Positions 18,556 to 27,143 of a DNA stretch of 64,000 nt are shown here, piece after piece. The stretch is from Streptomyces capitiformicae (lineage in GTDB: Bacteria; Actinomycetota; Actinomycetes; Streptomycetales; Streptomycetaceae). The notes beneath the pieces were generated by a model. The model was not told where the DNA came from. It saw only the letters and a list, made by a program, of their open reading frames with translations, and ran no database searches. Every line of letters begins with the position of its first letter. The stretch's first letter is position 1. The position numbers were made by a program, and so were the translations under genes. Location: assembly GCF_002214185.1 (NCBI RefSeq), contig NZ_CP022161.1, forward strand, positions 4,277,767-4,341,766. The letters are read 5' to 3'.

Positions 18556-21500
18556 GTGGGTCGTCCTGAAAGACCTGTGGACCCCGAGGCCGGTCCTGTC
18601 CAGCGGCTCGCGCACGAGCTGCGGGAGCTACGCCAGGCCGTCGGCAGCCCCTCGTACCGGGCCATGGCCAAGAAGGCCGGTTTCGCACCGACCACGTTGT
18701 CCCAGGCGGCCGCCGGTGAGCGGCTGCCGTCCTGGTCCGTGGTCGAGGGGTACGTCCGGGCCTGCGAGGGCGACCCCGCGGACTGGGAGCCACGCTGGCA
18801 GGAAGCCGAGGCGGCGACCACGGGCGCGGTCCGGGAGGAAGAAGCGGACGCGGCAGCGCCGTACCTGGGTCTCGCCCGCTTCGAACCTGAGGACCGTCAC
18901 CTCTTCTTCGGCCGTGACCGGATGGTCGAGGACCTGAGGCGGATCGTGTGCGACCAGCGGCTCGCCGTGCTGTTCGGGTCGTCCGGCAGTGGCAAGTCCT
19001 CGCTGCTGCGGGCCGGGCTGATTCCGCGGCTGCGGGAGGCGATGGCCGAGCACGGGCATCCGGCGGTGCTGCGGGTGTTCACTCCCGGGGCACGGCCGGC
19101 CGAGACATACGGCCGTCTCCTCGCCCCCGCCGAGGACGAGCCGGAGAGCTGGGTCGTGGTCGACCAGTTCGAGGAGGTGTTCACGCTGTGCCGGGACACC
19201 GGGGAGCGGGCCCGCTTCATCGAGATGCTGCTGTCCGCCCGCGACCCGGACAGGCGGCTGAAGGTGCTCATCTCCGTACGAGCGGACTTCTACGCCCGCT
19301 GTGCCGAACACCGGGATCTCGCGGACGCGCTGTGCCGCGCCGGGCTGCTGCTCGGTCCGATGACGGCCGACGAACTGCGGGAGGCGGTCGTCAAACCGGC
19401 GCAGGAAGTCGGGCTCCTGGTGGAGCGGGAGCTGACCACGCGGATCGTCGAGGAGGTGGACGGCCAGCCCGGCGGGCTGCCGATGCTCTCGCACGCCCTG
19501 CTGGAGACGTGGCGGCGACGTAAGAGCCGGCTGCTGACCCTGGCCGCGTACGAGGCGGCCGGCGGGGTACGCGGCGCGATCGCGGCGACCGCCGAGGAGG
19601 TGTACGGGCAGCTGACCGCGGATCAGGCGCGCACCGCACGGCACCTGCTGCTCCGCATGGTCGAACCGGGGCACGGCACCACCCCCGACACCCGGCGCCC
19701 GCTGACCCGGACCGAGCTCCAGGACTACCCGAATCCGGATGTGCGGCTGGTGGTGGACCGGCTCGCCCGCGCCCGCCTGGTCACCGCCGACGAGGACGGT
19801 GTCCAGCTCGCCCACGAGGCACTGATCACCTGCTGGCCGCGGCTGTCCGAGTGGATCGAGGAGGACCGCGAACGGTTGCGCCACCACCGCCGGCTGACCG
19901 CGGTGGCCCACGCCTGGCAGGAGCACGGCCGCGACCCCGGCGCCCTGTACCGGGGTAACGCGCTCACCCGTGCCGAGAAGCTGTTCCCGGACGGCGACCT
20001 GCTCACCGCGACGGAGCAGGCCTTCCTCACCGCGGCCCTCGACGCCCGCGACGCGGAACAGCGGGCCGCCACCCGCACCGCCCGCCGTTCTCGCGCGCTG
20101 CTCACGGCCCTGTCCGCCGTCCTGGCCACCGCGCTGGTGGTGGGCCTGACCGCCTGGAGCCAGCACCTCGACAACGAGCGGCAGGCCACGGACACCGCCG
20201 CTCGCCGCATCGCCTCCGTCGCCGACGGCCTGCGCACCACCGACCCGCGCACCGCGATGCTGCTCGGCGTGGCCGCCTGGCGCGTGTCCCCGTTGCCCGA
20301 GTCCCGCCGCGCCCTGCTGGGCTCGCTGGCCCAGCCCGAACAGGACGCCTTCACCGACCCGGCCCCCGGCGCCGAGTCCGGCGGCTTCCTCACCGACTCC
20401 GGCCGTACCCTGCTCAGTGCCGTCTCCGGCCGCTGGATGACCTGGGACGTGAACACCCACAAGAAGACCGGGACGGGCAGGCTGCCGCAGGGCGACGTGG
20501 TCGCGGCAGCGCCGGACGGCCGCGTCCTCGCCGTCTCCCAACCCGACGGAGTACGGCTGTGGGACACGAGGGCGGGCCGGTGGACGGGGGATTCGAACCC
20601 CATGCCGCTGTGGACGAGGGTGGAGATCGGCAGCGGCGCGCTGGTCCAGGAGTCGGACGACGAACGGGTGCGGGTGCGTTCCGTCGACGACGGCAGCGTC
20701 CTCTTCGAGACCCGGTCACCCGGTGTGGTGGCCCCGGCCCTGAGCGCCGACGGCCGGCTGGTCGCGGTCTGCCCCGCCGACGGCACACCGCAGGTCTGGG
20801 ACGTCACCAGCCACCGCAGGCTGCTCGGCGAATGGGGGGACACCTCCGGCCTCTGCACCTCGACCGACGGGCTCACCGGCGTGACGTACGCCGGCACGAC
20901 GATGAGTCTGAGCGCCTCCGGCGACCGTCTGCTGACCGTGTCATCCGCGGGCGTCCTCGTATGGAACACCCGTACCGGCCGCCAAGTGGCCGAGCTGAGT
21001 GAGTCAGGCGTGCAGCAGACGGCCCTGAGCGGCGACGGCGCCTTCCTGGCGACAGCGGACGGCAGAGAGGTGCGGGTCTGGCGGCTGTCGGTCCCCGACA
21101 CCCCGGTGTTCCGGCACGACCTGAACAACCAGCGGCCGTACGGCGGCCTTGCCTGGGACCCCTCGCGCCCGGTCCTGCGTTACCTGGAAGGCGGTACGGT
21201 CCACTCCCTCGACGTGACCGCGGCGGTCACGTCCGCCTGGCAGGACCGTCCGTTCGACAAGCTCCTGCTGAGCCCTGACGGTCACACCCTCGCCACCGCC
21301 CAGCGCTCCAGGTCCCGCTACACCTTCCAGATCCGCTCGACCCGTGACGGCCACGTCCTGCGCACCCTGCCGGCGCCGACGCTCCCGGTCTCCCGCGACC
21401 CCCGTCGGCCGGTCGTCGCGGCGGACACCCTGCCGTTGATGGCGTTCGACGCCGACGGCACGATGTTCGCCTACGGCGTCTCGGCACCGGTCAGCCAAGC

Positions 21501-22314
21501 GTCACCACAGCGTCTGGCCGTCTGGGACGTACGACACGGCCGCGCACGCGCCGAGGTGGACCTGGCGACCGTAGCGACCGGCCCCGTGCTGACCTTGGCC
21601 CTCGGCCCGTCGGGCCGTACCGTCTACGCCGGCCGGGACCAGCGCTCCGGCGTCCTGGGCACCGAGGTCTGGGACACCGCACGCGCCCGCCGCACCCGGG
21701 TGCTCACCGGACCGGCCGACGTGACCGGCCTGGCGCTCGCCGTCCGCCCCGATGGACGCCTCCTGGTCATGGGCAACCGCAGGGCCACCCTGCCCTCGGG
21801 TCCGGTGACCGACCGGGACCTCGTCCTTGACGACGAGGTCACCGCCCTCGCCTTCAGCGCCGACGGCTCGCGGCTGGCCGCGGGCGGCGTCACGGGCAGG
21901 GTCGCCCTGTGGGACGGGCGGCTGCGGCAGCGCGCCGGCATCCTGCCCAACGTCTTCCCCGCCCCGCTCGGCCCCACCCCGGAATCGGTCGGCGCGGTGG
22001 CGCTCAGCCCCGACCGCCGCACCCTGGCCGTCGGCGGCACCGCGGGCACGCTCCAACTGTGGGACACCGAGACCCAGCAGCCCCTCGGCGAGCCGCTGAC
22101 CACACCCGGCGACGCGGTCGCCTCCCTGTCCTTCAGCCCGGACGGCAAGACGCTGTACGCCGCCGGGGCACATGTCCCGCTGCAGCGCTATGTCGTCGAT
22201 CCGGGGCGGGCGGTCGCCGAGGTGTGCGCTCGCGCGGGGCGCGCTGAACTGACGCGGGCACAGTGGCGGACGTACGTCGGTGCTGTGCCTTATAGGAAGG
22301 TTTGCGACGAGTGA
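18556..22314 (+). CDS. HTH-nSTAND ATPase-WD40 signalling protein
   Basis: A 1,252-aa multidomain protein. Residues about 10-75 form a HipB/XRE-like HTH (SPSYRAMAKKAGFAPTTLSQ, AAAGERLPSW). After a linker comes an nSTAND1 NTPase with GR motif YLGLARFEPEDRHLFFGRD, Walker A FGSSGSGKSSLLRAG (about 140-155), Walker B WVVVDQFEEVF and sensor VLISVRADFY. One transmembrane helix (LLTALSAVLATALVVGLTAW, about 515-535) precedes a WD40 propeller to the end (repeated SADGSRLAAGG, LWDTET, FSPDGKTLYAAG). It is probably a membrane-tethered oligomerising switch sensing an unknown ligand. I chose GTG 18556 because GGAGG lies at 18542-18546; ATG 18532 is the alternative. It stands alone; no effector gene is adjacent. 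Confidence 0.88.
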   Translation: MGRPERPVDPEAGPVQRLAHELRELRQAVGSPSYRAMAKKAGFAPTTLSQAAAGERLPSWSVVEGYVRACEGDPADWEPRWQEAEAATTGAVREEEADAAAPYLGLARFEPEDRHLFFGRDRMVEDLRRIVCDQRLAVLFGSSGSGKSSLLRAGLIPRLREAMAEHGHPAVLRVFTPGARPAETYGRLLAPAEDEPESWVVVDQFEEVFTLCRDTGERARFIEMLLSARDPDRRLKVLISVRADFYARCAEHRDLADALCRAGLLLGPMTADELREAVVKPAQEVGLLVERELTTRIVEEVDGQPGGLPMLSHALLETWRRRKSRLLTLAAYEAAGGVRGAIAATAEEVYGQLTADQARTARHLLLRMVEPGHGTTPDTRRPLTRTELQDYPNPDVRLVVDRLARARLVTADEDGVQLAHEALITCWPRLSEWIEEDRERLRHHRRLTAVAHAWQEHGRDPGALYRGNALTRAEKLFPDGDLLTATEQAFLTAALDARDAEQRAATRTARRSRALLTALSAVLATALVVGLTAWSQHLDNERQATDTAARRIASVADGLRTTDPRTAMLLGVAAWRVSPLPESRRALLGSLAQPEQDAFTDPAPGAESGGFLTDSGRTLLSAVSGRWMTWDVNTHKKTGTGRLPQGDVVAAAPDGRVLAVSQPDGVRLWDTRAGRWTGDSNPMPLWTRVEIGSGALVQESDDERVRVRSVDDGSVLFETRSPGVVAPALSADGRLVAVCPADGTPQVWDVTSHRRLLGEWGDTSGLCTSTDGLTGVTYAGTTMSLSASGDRLLTVSSAGVLVWNTRTGRQVAELSESGVQQTALSGDGAFLATADGREVRVWRLSVPDTPVFRHDLNNQRPYGGLAWDPSRPVLRYLEGGTVHSLDVTAAVTSAWQDRPFDKLLLSPDGHTLATAQRSRSRYTFQIRSTRDGHVLRTLPAPTLPVSRDPRRPVVAADTLPLMAFDADGTMFAYGVSAPVSQASPQRLAVWDVRHGRARAEVDLATVATGPVLTLALGPSGRTVYAGRDQRSGVLGTEVWDTARARRTRVLTGPADVTGLALAVRPDGRLLVMGNRRATLPSGPVTDRDLVLDDEVTALAFSADGSRLAAGGVTGRVALWDGRLRQRAGILPNVFPAPLGPTPESVGAVALSPDRRTLAVGGTAGTLQLWDTETQQPLGEPLTTPGDAVASLSFSPDGKTLYAAGAHVPLQRYVVDPGRAVAEVCARAGRAELTRAQWRTYVGAVPYRKVCDE

Positions 22315-22611
22315 TGCGGCGTCTCGGTCTCGGGTTTGGTCACGCCCGAGCCGTCGGACAACCCGGCTGAAGTACTCACCCGCTCTCGGCGGCGGAGGAG
22401 GGCGCGAGCCCGCGCTCGGCCGATGCCTTCTCGGACGAGCAGGCCGAACGGGCCTGCCTGCGGGCCCTGATCTCCGCCGTCCTGGCCACGACCTGAGGTC
22501 GCCCCCCGGCCGGCAGGAAGCGTCGACATCACGGCAAGCAGCCGTCACGGTCGTTGCCGGCGACCTTGTACGCGTTGGTCGCCTCGATCAGGTTGTTCTT
22601 GGTGTCCGACG
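22315..22611. other. intergenic with a minus-strand coding-like tail
   Basis: No complete gene. On the minus strand, from directly after the phosphatase stop to a TGA at 22529-22531, a frame with strong codon bias reads TSDTKNNLIEATNAYKVAGN, then DRDGCLP and stop. It lacks an obvious start (TTG possible) and I do not recognise it. It looks like the 3' end of a lost gene. Confidence 0.35.
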
Positions 22612-25044
22612 TCAATCCGGCAGGGGCTGTTCGGCCCAGATCGTCTTGCCGTCGGAGGTCTGGCGGCTGCCCCAGCGCTCGGCGACCTGGGCGACGAGCA
22701 GCAGTCCGCGCCCGCCCTCGTCGTAGATGCGGGCCCGCCGCAGGTGCGGGGCGGTGCTGCTGCCGTCGGAGACTTCGCAGATGAGGGCGTCGGCGCGGAT
22801 GAGCCGCAGCTGGACGGGGTCGTGGCCGTAACGGATGGCGTTCGTGACCAGCTCGCTGACGATCAACTCGGTGGCGAACTCGAGCTCGGCCAGCCCCCAG
22901 GCGTCCAGCTGTTCGCCCGCCACCTTGCGGGCGCCGGCGACGGCCGCGGGATCCATGGGCAGCTGCCAGGTGTGTACCTGGTCGGCGCCGAGCGTGGAGG
23001 TGCGGGCCAGGAGCAGCACGATGTCGTCGGCAGGGGGTTCGGGCATCACCTTGCGCAGCACCTCGTCGCAGGTTTCCTCCAGGTCGGCGGCCGGGCGACG
23101 CAGCGCCTCACTCAGCAGGCCGAGTCCGACGTCGATGTCGCGGTCGGGGGCCTGGATCAGGCCGTCGGTGTAGAGGGCGAGCAGGCTGCCCTCGCCCACG
23201 TCGATCCGGGCTGCCTCGAAGGGCAGTCCGCCCATGCCGAGCGGTGGCCCGGCGGGCAGGTCCAGGACTTGGGCGGTGCCGTCGGAGGTCACCAGGACGG
23301 GCGGTGGGTGCCCGGCCCGTGCCAGGTCGCATCGGCCGGCGACGGGGTCGTAGACGGCGTAGAGGCAGGTGGCCCCGACCTCACCCGAGGCCTCCTCCGC
23401 CTCCCGTCGCGCATCCGGGCCTTCCTCCCGGTCGAGCCGGATGACCAGGTCGTCCAGCCGGGTGAGCAGCTCGTCGGGCGTGAAATCGGCGTCGGCGAGG
23501 GTCCGTACCGCGGTGCGCAGGCGGCCCATCGTGGCCGAGGCGTGCACGCCGTGGCCCACGACGTCGCCCACCACCAGCGCGACCCGTCCCCCGGACAGGG
23601 CGATCGCGTCGAACCAGTCTCCGCCGATCTCGTCGCCCGAACCGGCTGGGAGGTACCGGTAGGCGAGGTCCACCGCCTCCGCTCCCGGCAGCCGCTCGGG
23701 CAGCAGGCTGCGCTGGAGGGTGAGGGCAGTCCGGTGCTCGCGGGTGTAGCGGCGGGCGTTGTCGATGCTCACCGCGGCCCTGGCGGCGATCTCCTCGGCG
23801 AGCACCAGGTCGTCCTCGACGAAGGGGTCCTCGGTACGGTGCCGCAGGAGGTGCATCACCCCCAGAGTGACGCCCCGCGCGCGCAGCGGCACCATCATCA
23901 CCGAATGGATCCCGGATCGCCTCATGCTCTCGGCACGGGCCGGGGAGGCCGACGCCCACTCGCGCAGCAGCGGGTCGCCCACACGGTAGAAGGCACCCCG
24001 GCCGGTGATCAGGGCCTGGGCGGGTGGGGAGCCGGGGGTGTAGACGTCGGTGCCGCCCGGCAGGGTCACGGATTCCGGGCACCCCGGGAGCACGGACCGT
24101 TGCGCGGTACAGCGGCAGACGACCGGCGTGGCGGGCGGTATCGGTTGCGGCTCGTGTCCCTTGACGACCGATTCCAGCAGGTCGACGGCGACGAAGTCGG
24201 CGAACCCCGCCACCGCCACGTCGGCCAGTTCCTCGGCTGTCCTGGTCACGTCCAGGGTCCTGCCGATGCGCACGCCGGCGTCGCTGAGGACCGCCAGTCG
24301 ACGCCGGGCCCAGTACTGCTCGGTGATGTCGATCACCAACGCCGACATCCCCAGGACCGCGCCCGCCCGGTCCTTCAGCGGGGAGAGGAAGAGCGACCAC
24401 GCGTGATCGCGGACCTCACCCGAGCCCCGGAACGGCTGCTCCTCGCGGAAGATCATCTCACCGGTGCGCACGACCTGGTGCTGAAGGCGGTCGATCTCGT
24501 CCAGGGGCGGGGTGGGATAGATCTCCCACAACGTCAGGCCCTTCATCTCGTCCGGCTTCAGCCCCATGGCCTGGCTCATCACCTGGTTGCAGGTCACGAA
24601 CCGCGCCTCACTGTCGTAGACGGCCACGGGCAACGGGAGCTGCGCGAGCGTGAGGTCCCACAGGTCCGCCGTCCCCGCATCGGTCGGTCCGGAGGCGTAC
24701 GTCACCGCCGCCGGGGTGACGATCCAGTGGGTGCCGCCGTGCGCGTCCGCCAGCGGCGTGCCCCGGAGCTGCACGGTGACACGGTCTCCGTCCCGGTCCC
24801 GCAGCGCCACGTCGCTCGTCCACGGTTCCCCGGCGGCCAGGTGGCGCCGCATCGCGACGGGCATTCTCCCGGCGAGCAGGCCGGTGGCCTGCCGACCGAC
24901 CACTTCCTCGCGCTCGTACCCGAGCAGTCGCCCGGCTCCGGCGCTCCACATCATGACGGCTCCGCGGGTGTCGATGACCACCGCGAAGTCCTCGGGTGCT
25001 GCTTCGCCCCCTGTTGCTGTGGTGGTGTCGGGCTCGTTGTCCAT
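22612..25044 (-). CDS. PAS-PAS-GAF-SpoIIE phosphatase-HATPase regulator
   Basis: An 810-aa cytosolic partner-switching regulator. Domains in order: PAS (about 18-110, FAVVIDTRGAVMMWSAGAGR); second PAS/PAC (about 130-245, LPLPVAVYDSEARFVTCNQV); GAF (about 265-435, ending AAVSIDNARRYTREHRTAL); PP2C/SpoIIE (about 440-665, with GGDWFDAI, VGDVVGHGVHASATMGRLR, YTDGL and PPADDIVLLL, which hold the metal-binding aspartates); and a RsbW-like HATPase (about 680-810, ELIVSELVTNAIRYG then DEGGRGLLLVAQVAERWG). It would dephosphorylate STAS antagonists and phosphorylate or bind partners. The STAS protein at 471 is a possible but unproven substrate. It has the same architecture as the protein at 60285 except for the sensor end. 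Confidence 0.92.
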   Translation of the reverse strand: MDNEPDTTTATGGEAAPEDFAVVIDTRGAVMMWSAGAGRLLGYEREEVVGRQATGLLAGRMPVAMRRHLAAGEPWTSDVALRDRDGDRVTVQLRGTPLADAHGGTHWIVTPAAVTYASGPTDAGTADLWDLTLAQLPLPVAVYDSEARFVTCNQVMSQAMGLKPDEMKGLTLWEIYPTPPLDEIDRLQHQVVRTGEMIFREEQPFRGSGEVRDHAWSLFLSPLKDRAGAVLGMSALVIDITEQYWARRRLAVLSDAGVRIGRTLDVTRTAEELADVAVAGFADFVAVDLLESVVKGHEPQPIPPATPVVCRCTAQRSVLPGCPESVTLPGGTDVYTPGSPPAQALITGRGAFYRVGDPLLREWASASPARAESMRRSGIHSVMMVPLRARGVTLGVMHLLRHRTEDPFVEDDLVLAEEIAARAAVSIDNARRYTREHRTALTLQRSLLPERLPGAEAVDLAYRYLPAGSGDEIGGDWFDAIALSGGRVALVVGDVVGHGVHASATMGRLRTAVRTLADADFTPDELLTRLDDLVIRLDREEGPDARREAEEASGEVGATCLYAVYDPVAGRCDLARAGHPPPVLVTSDGTAQVLDLPAGPPLGMGGLPFEAARIDVGEGSLLALYTDGLIQAPDRDIDVGLGLLSEALRRPAADLEETCDEVLRKVMPEPPADDIVLLLARTSTLGADQVHTWQLPMDPAAVAGARKVAGEQLDAWGLAELEFATELIVSELVTNAIRYGHDPVQLRLIRADALICEVSDGSSTAPHLRRARIYDEGGRGLLLVAQVAERWGSRQTSDGKTIWAEQPLPD

Positions 25045-25446
25045 GGATGTATCCCGACCTCGTGCCTGCCGCGCCCCGGCGCGGGCGCTGACTCACCCCT
25101 CACGGGCGCTGCCTCCAGCATCCCGCCGCAGCGCACCCCGCTCAACCGGCGGCCCAGACACCAGTGACCACAGGCGAGTGCTCGGCTTCAGCCGGACACG
25201 GGGACTGTCTTGCTGATCGTCCCGCTGATGTCGGCGGAGACCATCAGGCCCGGTACCAGGCCGCACACTTGCCGCTCCCCCAGGTCAGCGGGGACAGCTC
25301 ATGGTTCAGCCACTGTGCGAGCGAGGACATCCGCGGTCCGACGCGTACGAGGACCACGGCCGTGGTGACCGCAGTGGACACCAGCGGGCCGATCACCATG
25401 GCGGTCATGCCGCGCAGCGCCGCGGAACGGTGATGGCGCCAGGCCC

Positions 25447-25530
25447 ATCCTCGACCAGCTCGCGAGTCACCTGGCCCGGCATCAAGCGCTGATCGTGTTG
25501 GACAACTGCGAGCATGTGATCGGCGCTTCC
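25447..25530 (+). pseudogene. Walker B fragment of an AfsR/LuxR-type STAND ATPase
   Basis: Only 28 codons: DQLASHLARHQALIVLDNCE followed by HVIGAS. The LIVLDNCEHV signature is the Walker B segment typical of Streptomyces AfsR-like and LAL-type regulators. No flanking similarity remains. Confidence 0.6.
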
Positions 25531-25549
25531 GCCGACGGCCCTCAGCGCC

Positions 25550-25632
25550 CACCGCCTCGCGCCCACGCCGCCCGCTCCCGTGAGCGTCACCAGCCGCCCC
25601 ATGCCCAGCAGGCGGCGGATGCCGCGCGGCCC
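25550..25632 (-). pseudogene. Walker A fragment of a STAND ATPase, opposite strand
   Basis: The minus strand reads IRRLLGMGRLVTLTGAGGVG, the P-loop segment of an AfsR/LuxR-type ATPase. The expected following GKTRLA is replaced by ARRWAL, so the catalytic lysine is lost exactly at a breakpoint. It faces the Walker B fragment at 25447-25530 on the other strand. Confidence 0.6.
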
Positions 25633-25663
25633 GGGTCTCCGCAGCCCTGGCGGGATCGTGGGG

Positions 25664-26728
25664 TCACGGTGTGCTGGTCGGTGTACCGTTCCTCCGCCGC
25701 GCCGCGCGCCGTGTGGACCGGCGAGGGAGCAGCACCGGTTGCACGAGCCGACGCCGCTCCACACCGCTGCGGGCGTTGATGACAGCGATCAGCAGATCGA
25801 CCACTTCGGCGCCCACCCGGTCCGGGCGGAGGCTGAGCGTGGTGACGGGCGGGGTCGTCGTCGCGTAGTCCGGGTCCTCACTGATGCACGCCACCAGCAG
25901 ATCCTGCGGCACCCGAATCCCATGGTGCCGGGCGGCGGCGAGGATGTTGTGACCGGAGTCGGAGTAGACGCCGATGACGGCGTCCGGTCGCGGATCGCGG
26001 GCGAGCAGCCGGCCGACCGCGTCCCGTTCCGACGTGAAGTAGTCGGGCAGCGCGGCGTACTCCTCGACGAGGGCGGGCATGCCGCGCTCGGCGCACCAGG
26101 ACGCGTACGCGCGTCCGATCAGAATCGGGTACGCGTCGTCGTGAAGCGGCTGGGAGAGCGCGATCCGCCGCGCGCCGGACTCCGCGAGGTGGTCGAGCAG
26201 CAGGCGCATGCCGGCTTCGTGGTCGGTGTCCACCCACGCGTCGTCCCAGCACGGCTGGGACGGCCGGCCTTCGCTGACCATCGGGATGCCCCGCTCCCGC
26301 AGGAGGGAACACACCGGGTCGTCGGCGCGCGGTTCGACGTGGATGACGCCGTCCATCGGCGTGTTGAGCCACGTCCACGGTGACAGGGAACTCGGCATCA
26401 CCATGAGCATGTAGCCGCGCTCGTGCGCCGCCGCCATCGCGCTCAGCGTCAGCTGTGCGTAATAGGGAATCTCGATGTACGAGACGGGAAGGTCGCCGTA
26501 CGTCGTCGTGGTCAGGCCGAGCACTCCGGTGCCGCCGCGCGCCAGGGCCCGGGCCGTGCTGGCCGGGGCGTGCCCGAGTTCGCGTGCCGCGGCGAGCACC
26601 CGCTGCCTGGTCGCTTCGGACAGTCGGCCGGTGCCGTTGAGCGCGTTCGACACCGTGGCCGTGGACACTCCGGCCCGTGCGGCCACGGCGCCGAGCGTGG
26701 GACGCCGCCAGACACGCGAGATCGTCAT
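25664..26728 (-). CDS. LacI-family transcriptional repressor
   Basis: A 354-aa regulator. The N-terminal HTH is RPTLGAVAARAGVSTATVSN with hinge ALNGTGRLSEATRQRVLAAA and ELGHAPAST. The rest is a periplasmic-binding-type sensor domain (LGLTTTTYGDLPVSYIEIPY, DGVIHVEPRADDP, DPRPDAVIGVYSDSGHN, LLVACISEDPDYATTTPPVT). LacI members in Streptomyces usually control sugar or nucleoside uptake and hydrolase genes. I chose ATG 26728 because the HTH begins about 8 residues later; the frame is open further upstream without relevance. It is divergent from a broken amidohydrolase gene at 26830, its likely former target. It could also be considered for the xylan sites at 8168-8492, without direct support. Confidence 0.88.
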   Translation of the reverse strand: MTISRVWRRPTLGAVAARAGVSTATVSNALNGTGRLSEATRQRVLAAARELGHAPASTARALARGGTGVLGLTTTTYGDLPVSYIEIPYYAQLTLSAMAAAHERGYMLMVMPSSLSPWTWLNTPMDGVIHVEPRADDPVCSLLRERGIPMVSEGRPSQPCWDDAWVDTDHEAGMRLLLDHLAESGARRIALSQPLHDDAYPILIGRAYASWCAERGMPALVEEYAALPDYFTSERDAVGRLLARDPRPDAVIGVYSDSGHNILAAARHHGIRVPQDLLVACISEDPDYATTTPPVTTLSLRPDRVGAEVVDLLIAVINARSGVERRRLVQPVLLPRRSTRRAARRRNGTPTSTP

Positions 26729-26829
26729 CTGTACCCCAACAGCCCTGAACGGCTTGTGGTTAGGACATTGATCACACACCGTACCGGGCGACGGCGGCCG
26801 GTACGGCCCGCCGGGTGAGGAGTTATCAG

Positions 26830-27078
26830 ATGTCAGATGTCTTCGACAGCACCCTTGCAGGGTCCGCGGGCGGCCCGCCGCAGCGGCGGACGTTCCTGGC
26901 CTCGGCCGGGGCGGGGCGCCCTCGCGGTGGCCGGTGCCGGTACGGCCGCCCGGGCAGCGACCGGCACGCCCCCGGTGCGGGTGGCCACCGTGGTGCTGAA
27001 CGGGCGGGTGTTCACCGCGACCAAGAGCAGCACACGGGCACAGGCGGTGTCCGTCGGCACCGACGGAAGTCGGCCCAT
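26830..27078 (+). pseudogene. 5' fragment of a Tat-exported amidohydrolase, frameshifted
   Basis: ATG 26830, behind a GAGGAG, begins a Tat signal (GPPQRRTFLASAGAG). One base out of frame, the signal then continues ALAVAGAGTAARAATGTPPV and RVATVVLNGRVFTATKSSTR, then AQAVSVGTDG. That is the first beta strand pair of a YtcJ-type amidohydrolase (NGRVFT...AVSVGTDG). It ends at the next gene's terminator. The frameshift and the loss of more than 450 residues make it a pseudogene. It is divergent from the LacI gene. Confidence 0.65.
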
Positions 27079-27087
27079 CGGTGCACG

Positions 27088-27119
27088 GGGTCTTCACAGC
27101 TCAACGGCTGTGAAGACCC
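27088..27119 (-). terminator. terminator of the old-yellow-enzyme gene
   Basis: Perfect 12-bp arms (GGGTCTTCACAG/CTGTGAAGACCC) around an 8-nt loop, 24 nt past the stop at 27144 on the minus strand. Confidence 0.75.
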
Positions 27120-27143
27120 TCCCCGCTGGTGACCGGGACCGTC

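Larger units (their letters stand above)
25045..25663. other. intergenic debris region
   Basis: No intact gene. It contains the inverted STAND-ATPase remnants described separately. On the minus strand, about 25250-25420, a hydrophobic coding-like stretch (ALRGMTAMVIGPLVSTAVTT then AVVLVRVGPRMSSLAQ) could be part of a lost membrane protein; I do not recognise it. Confidence 0.45.

Noticed and set aside
22744..25167. 807-codon plus-strand frame opposite the SpoIIE phosphatase
   Set aside because: No recognisable domain; the minus strand has PAS, GAF, PP2C and HATPase motifs in order.
25447..25632. Intact SARP/LuxR regulator
   Set aside because: Only P-loop and Walker B scraps remain, on opposite strands.
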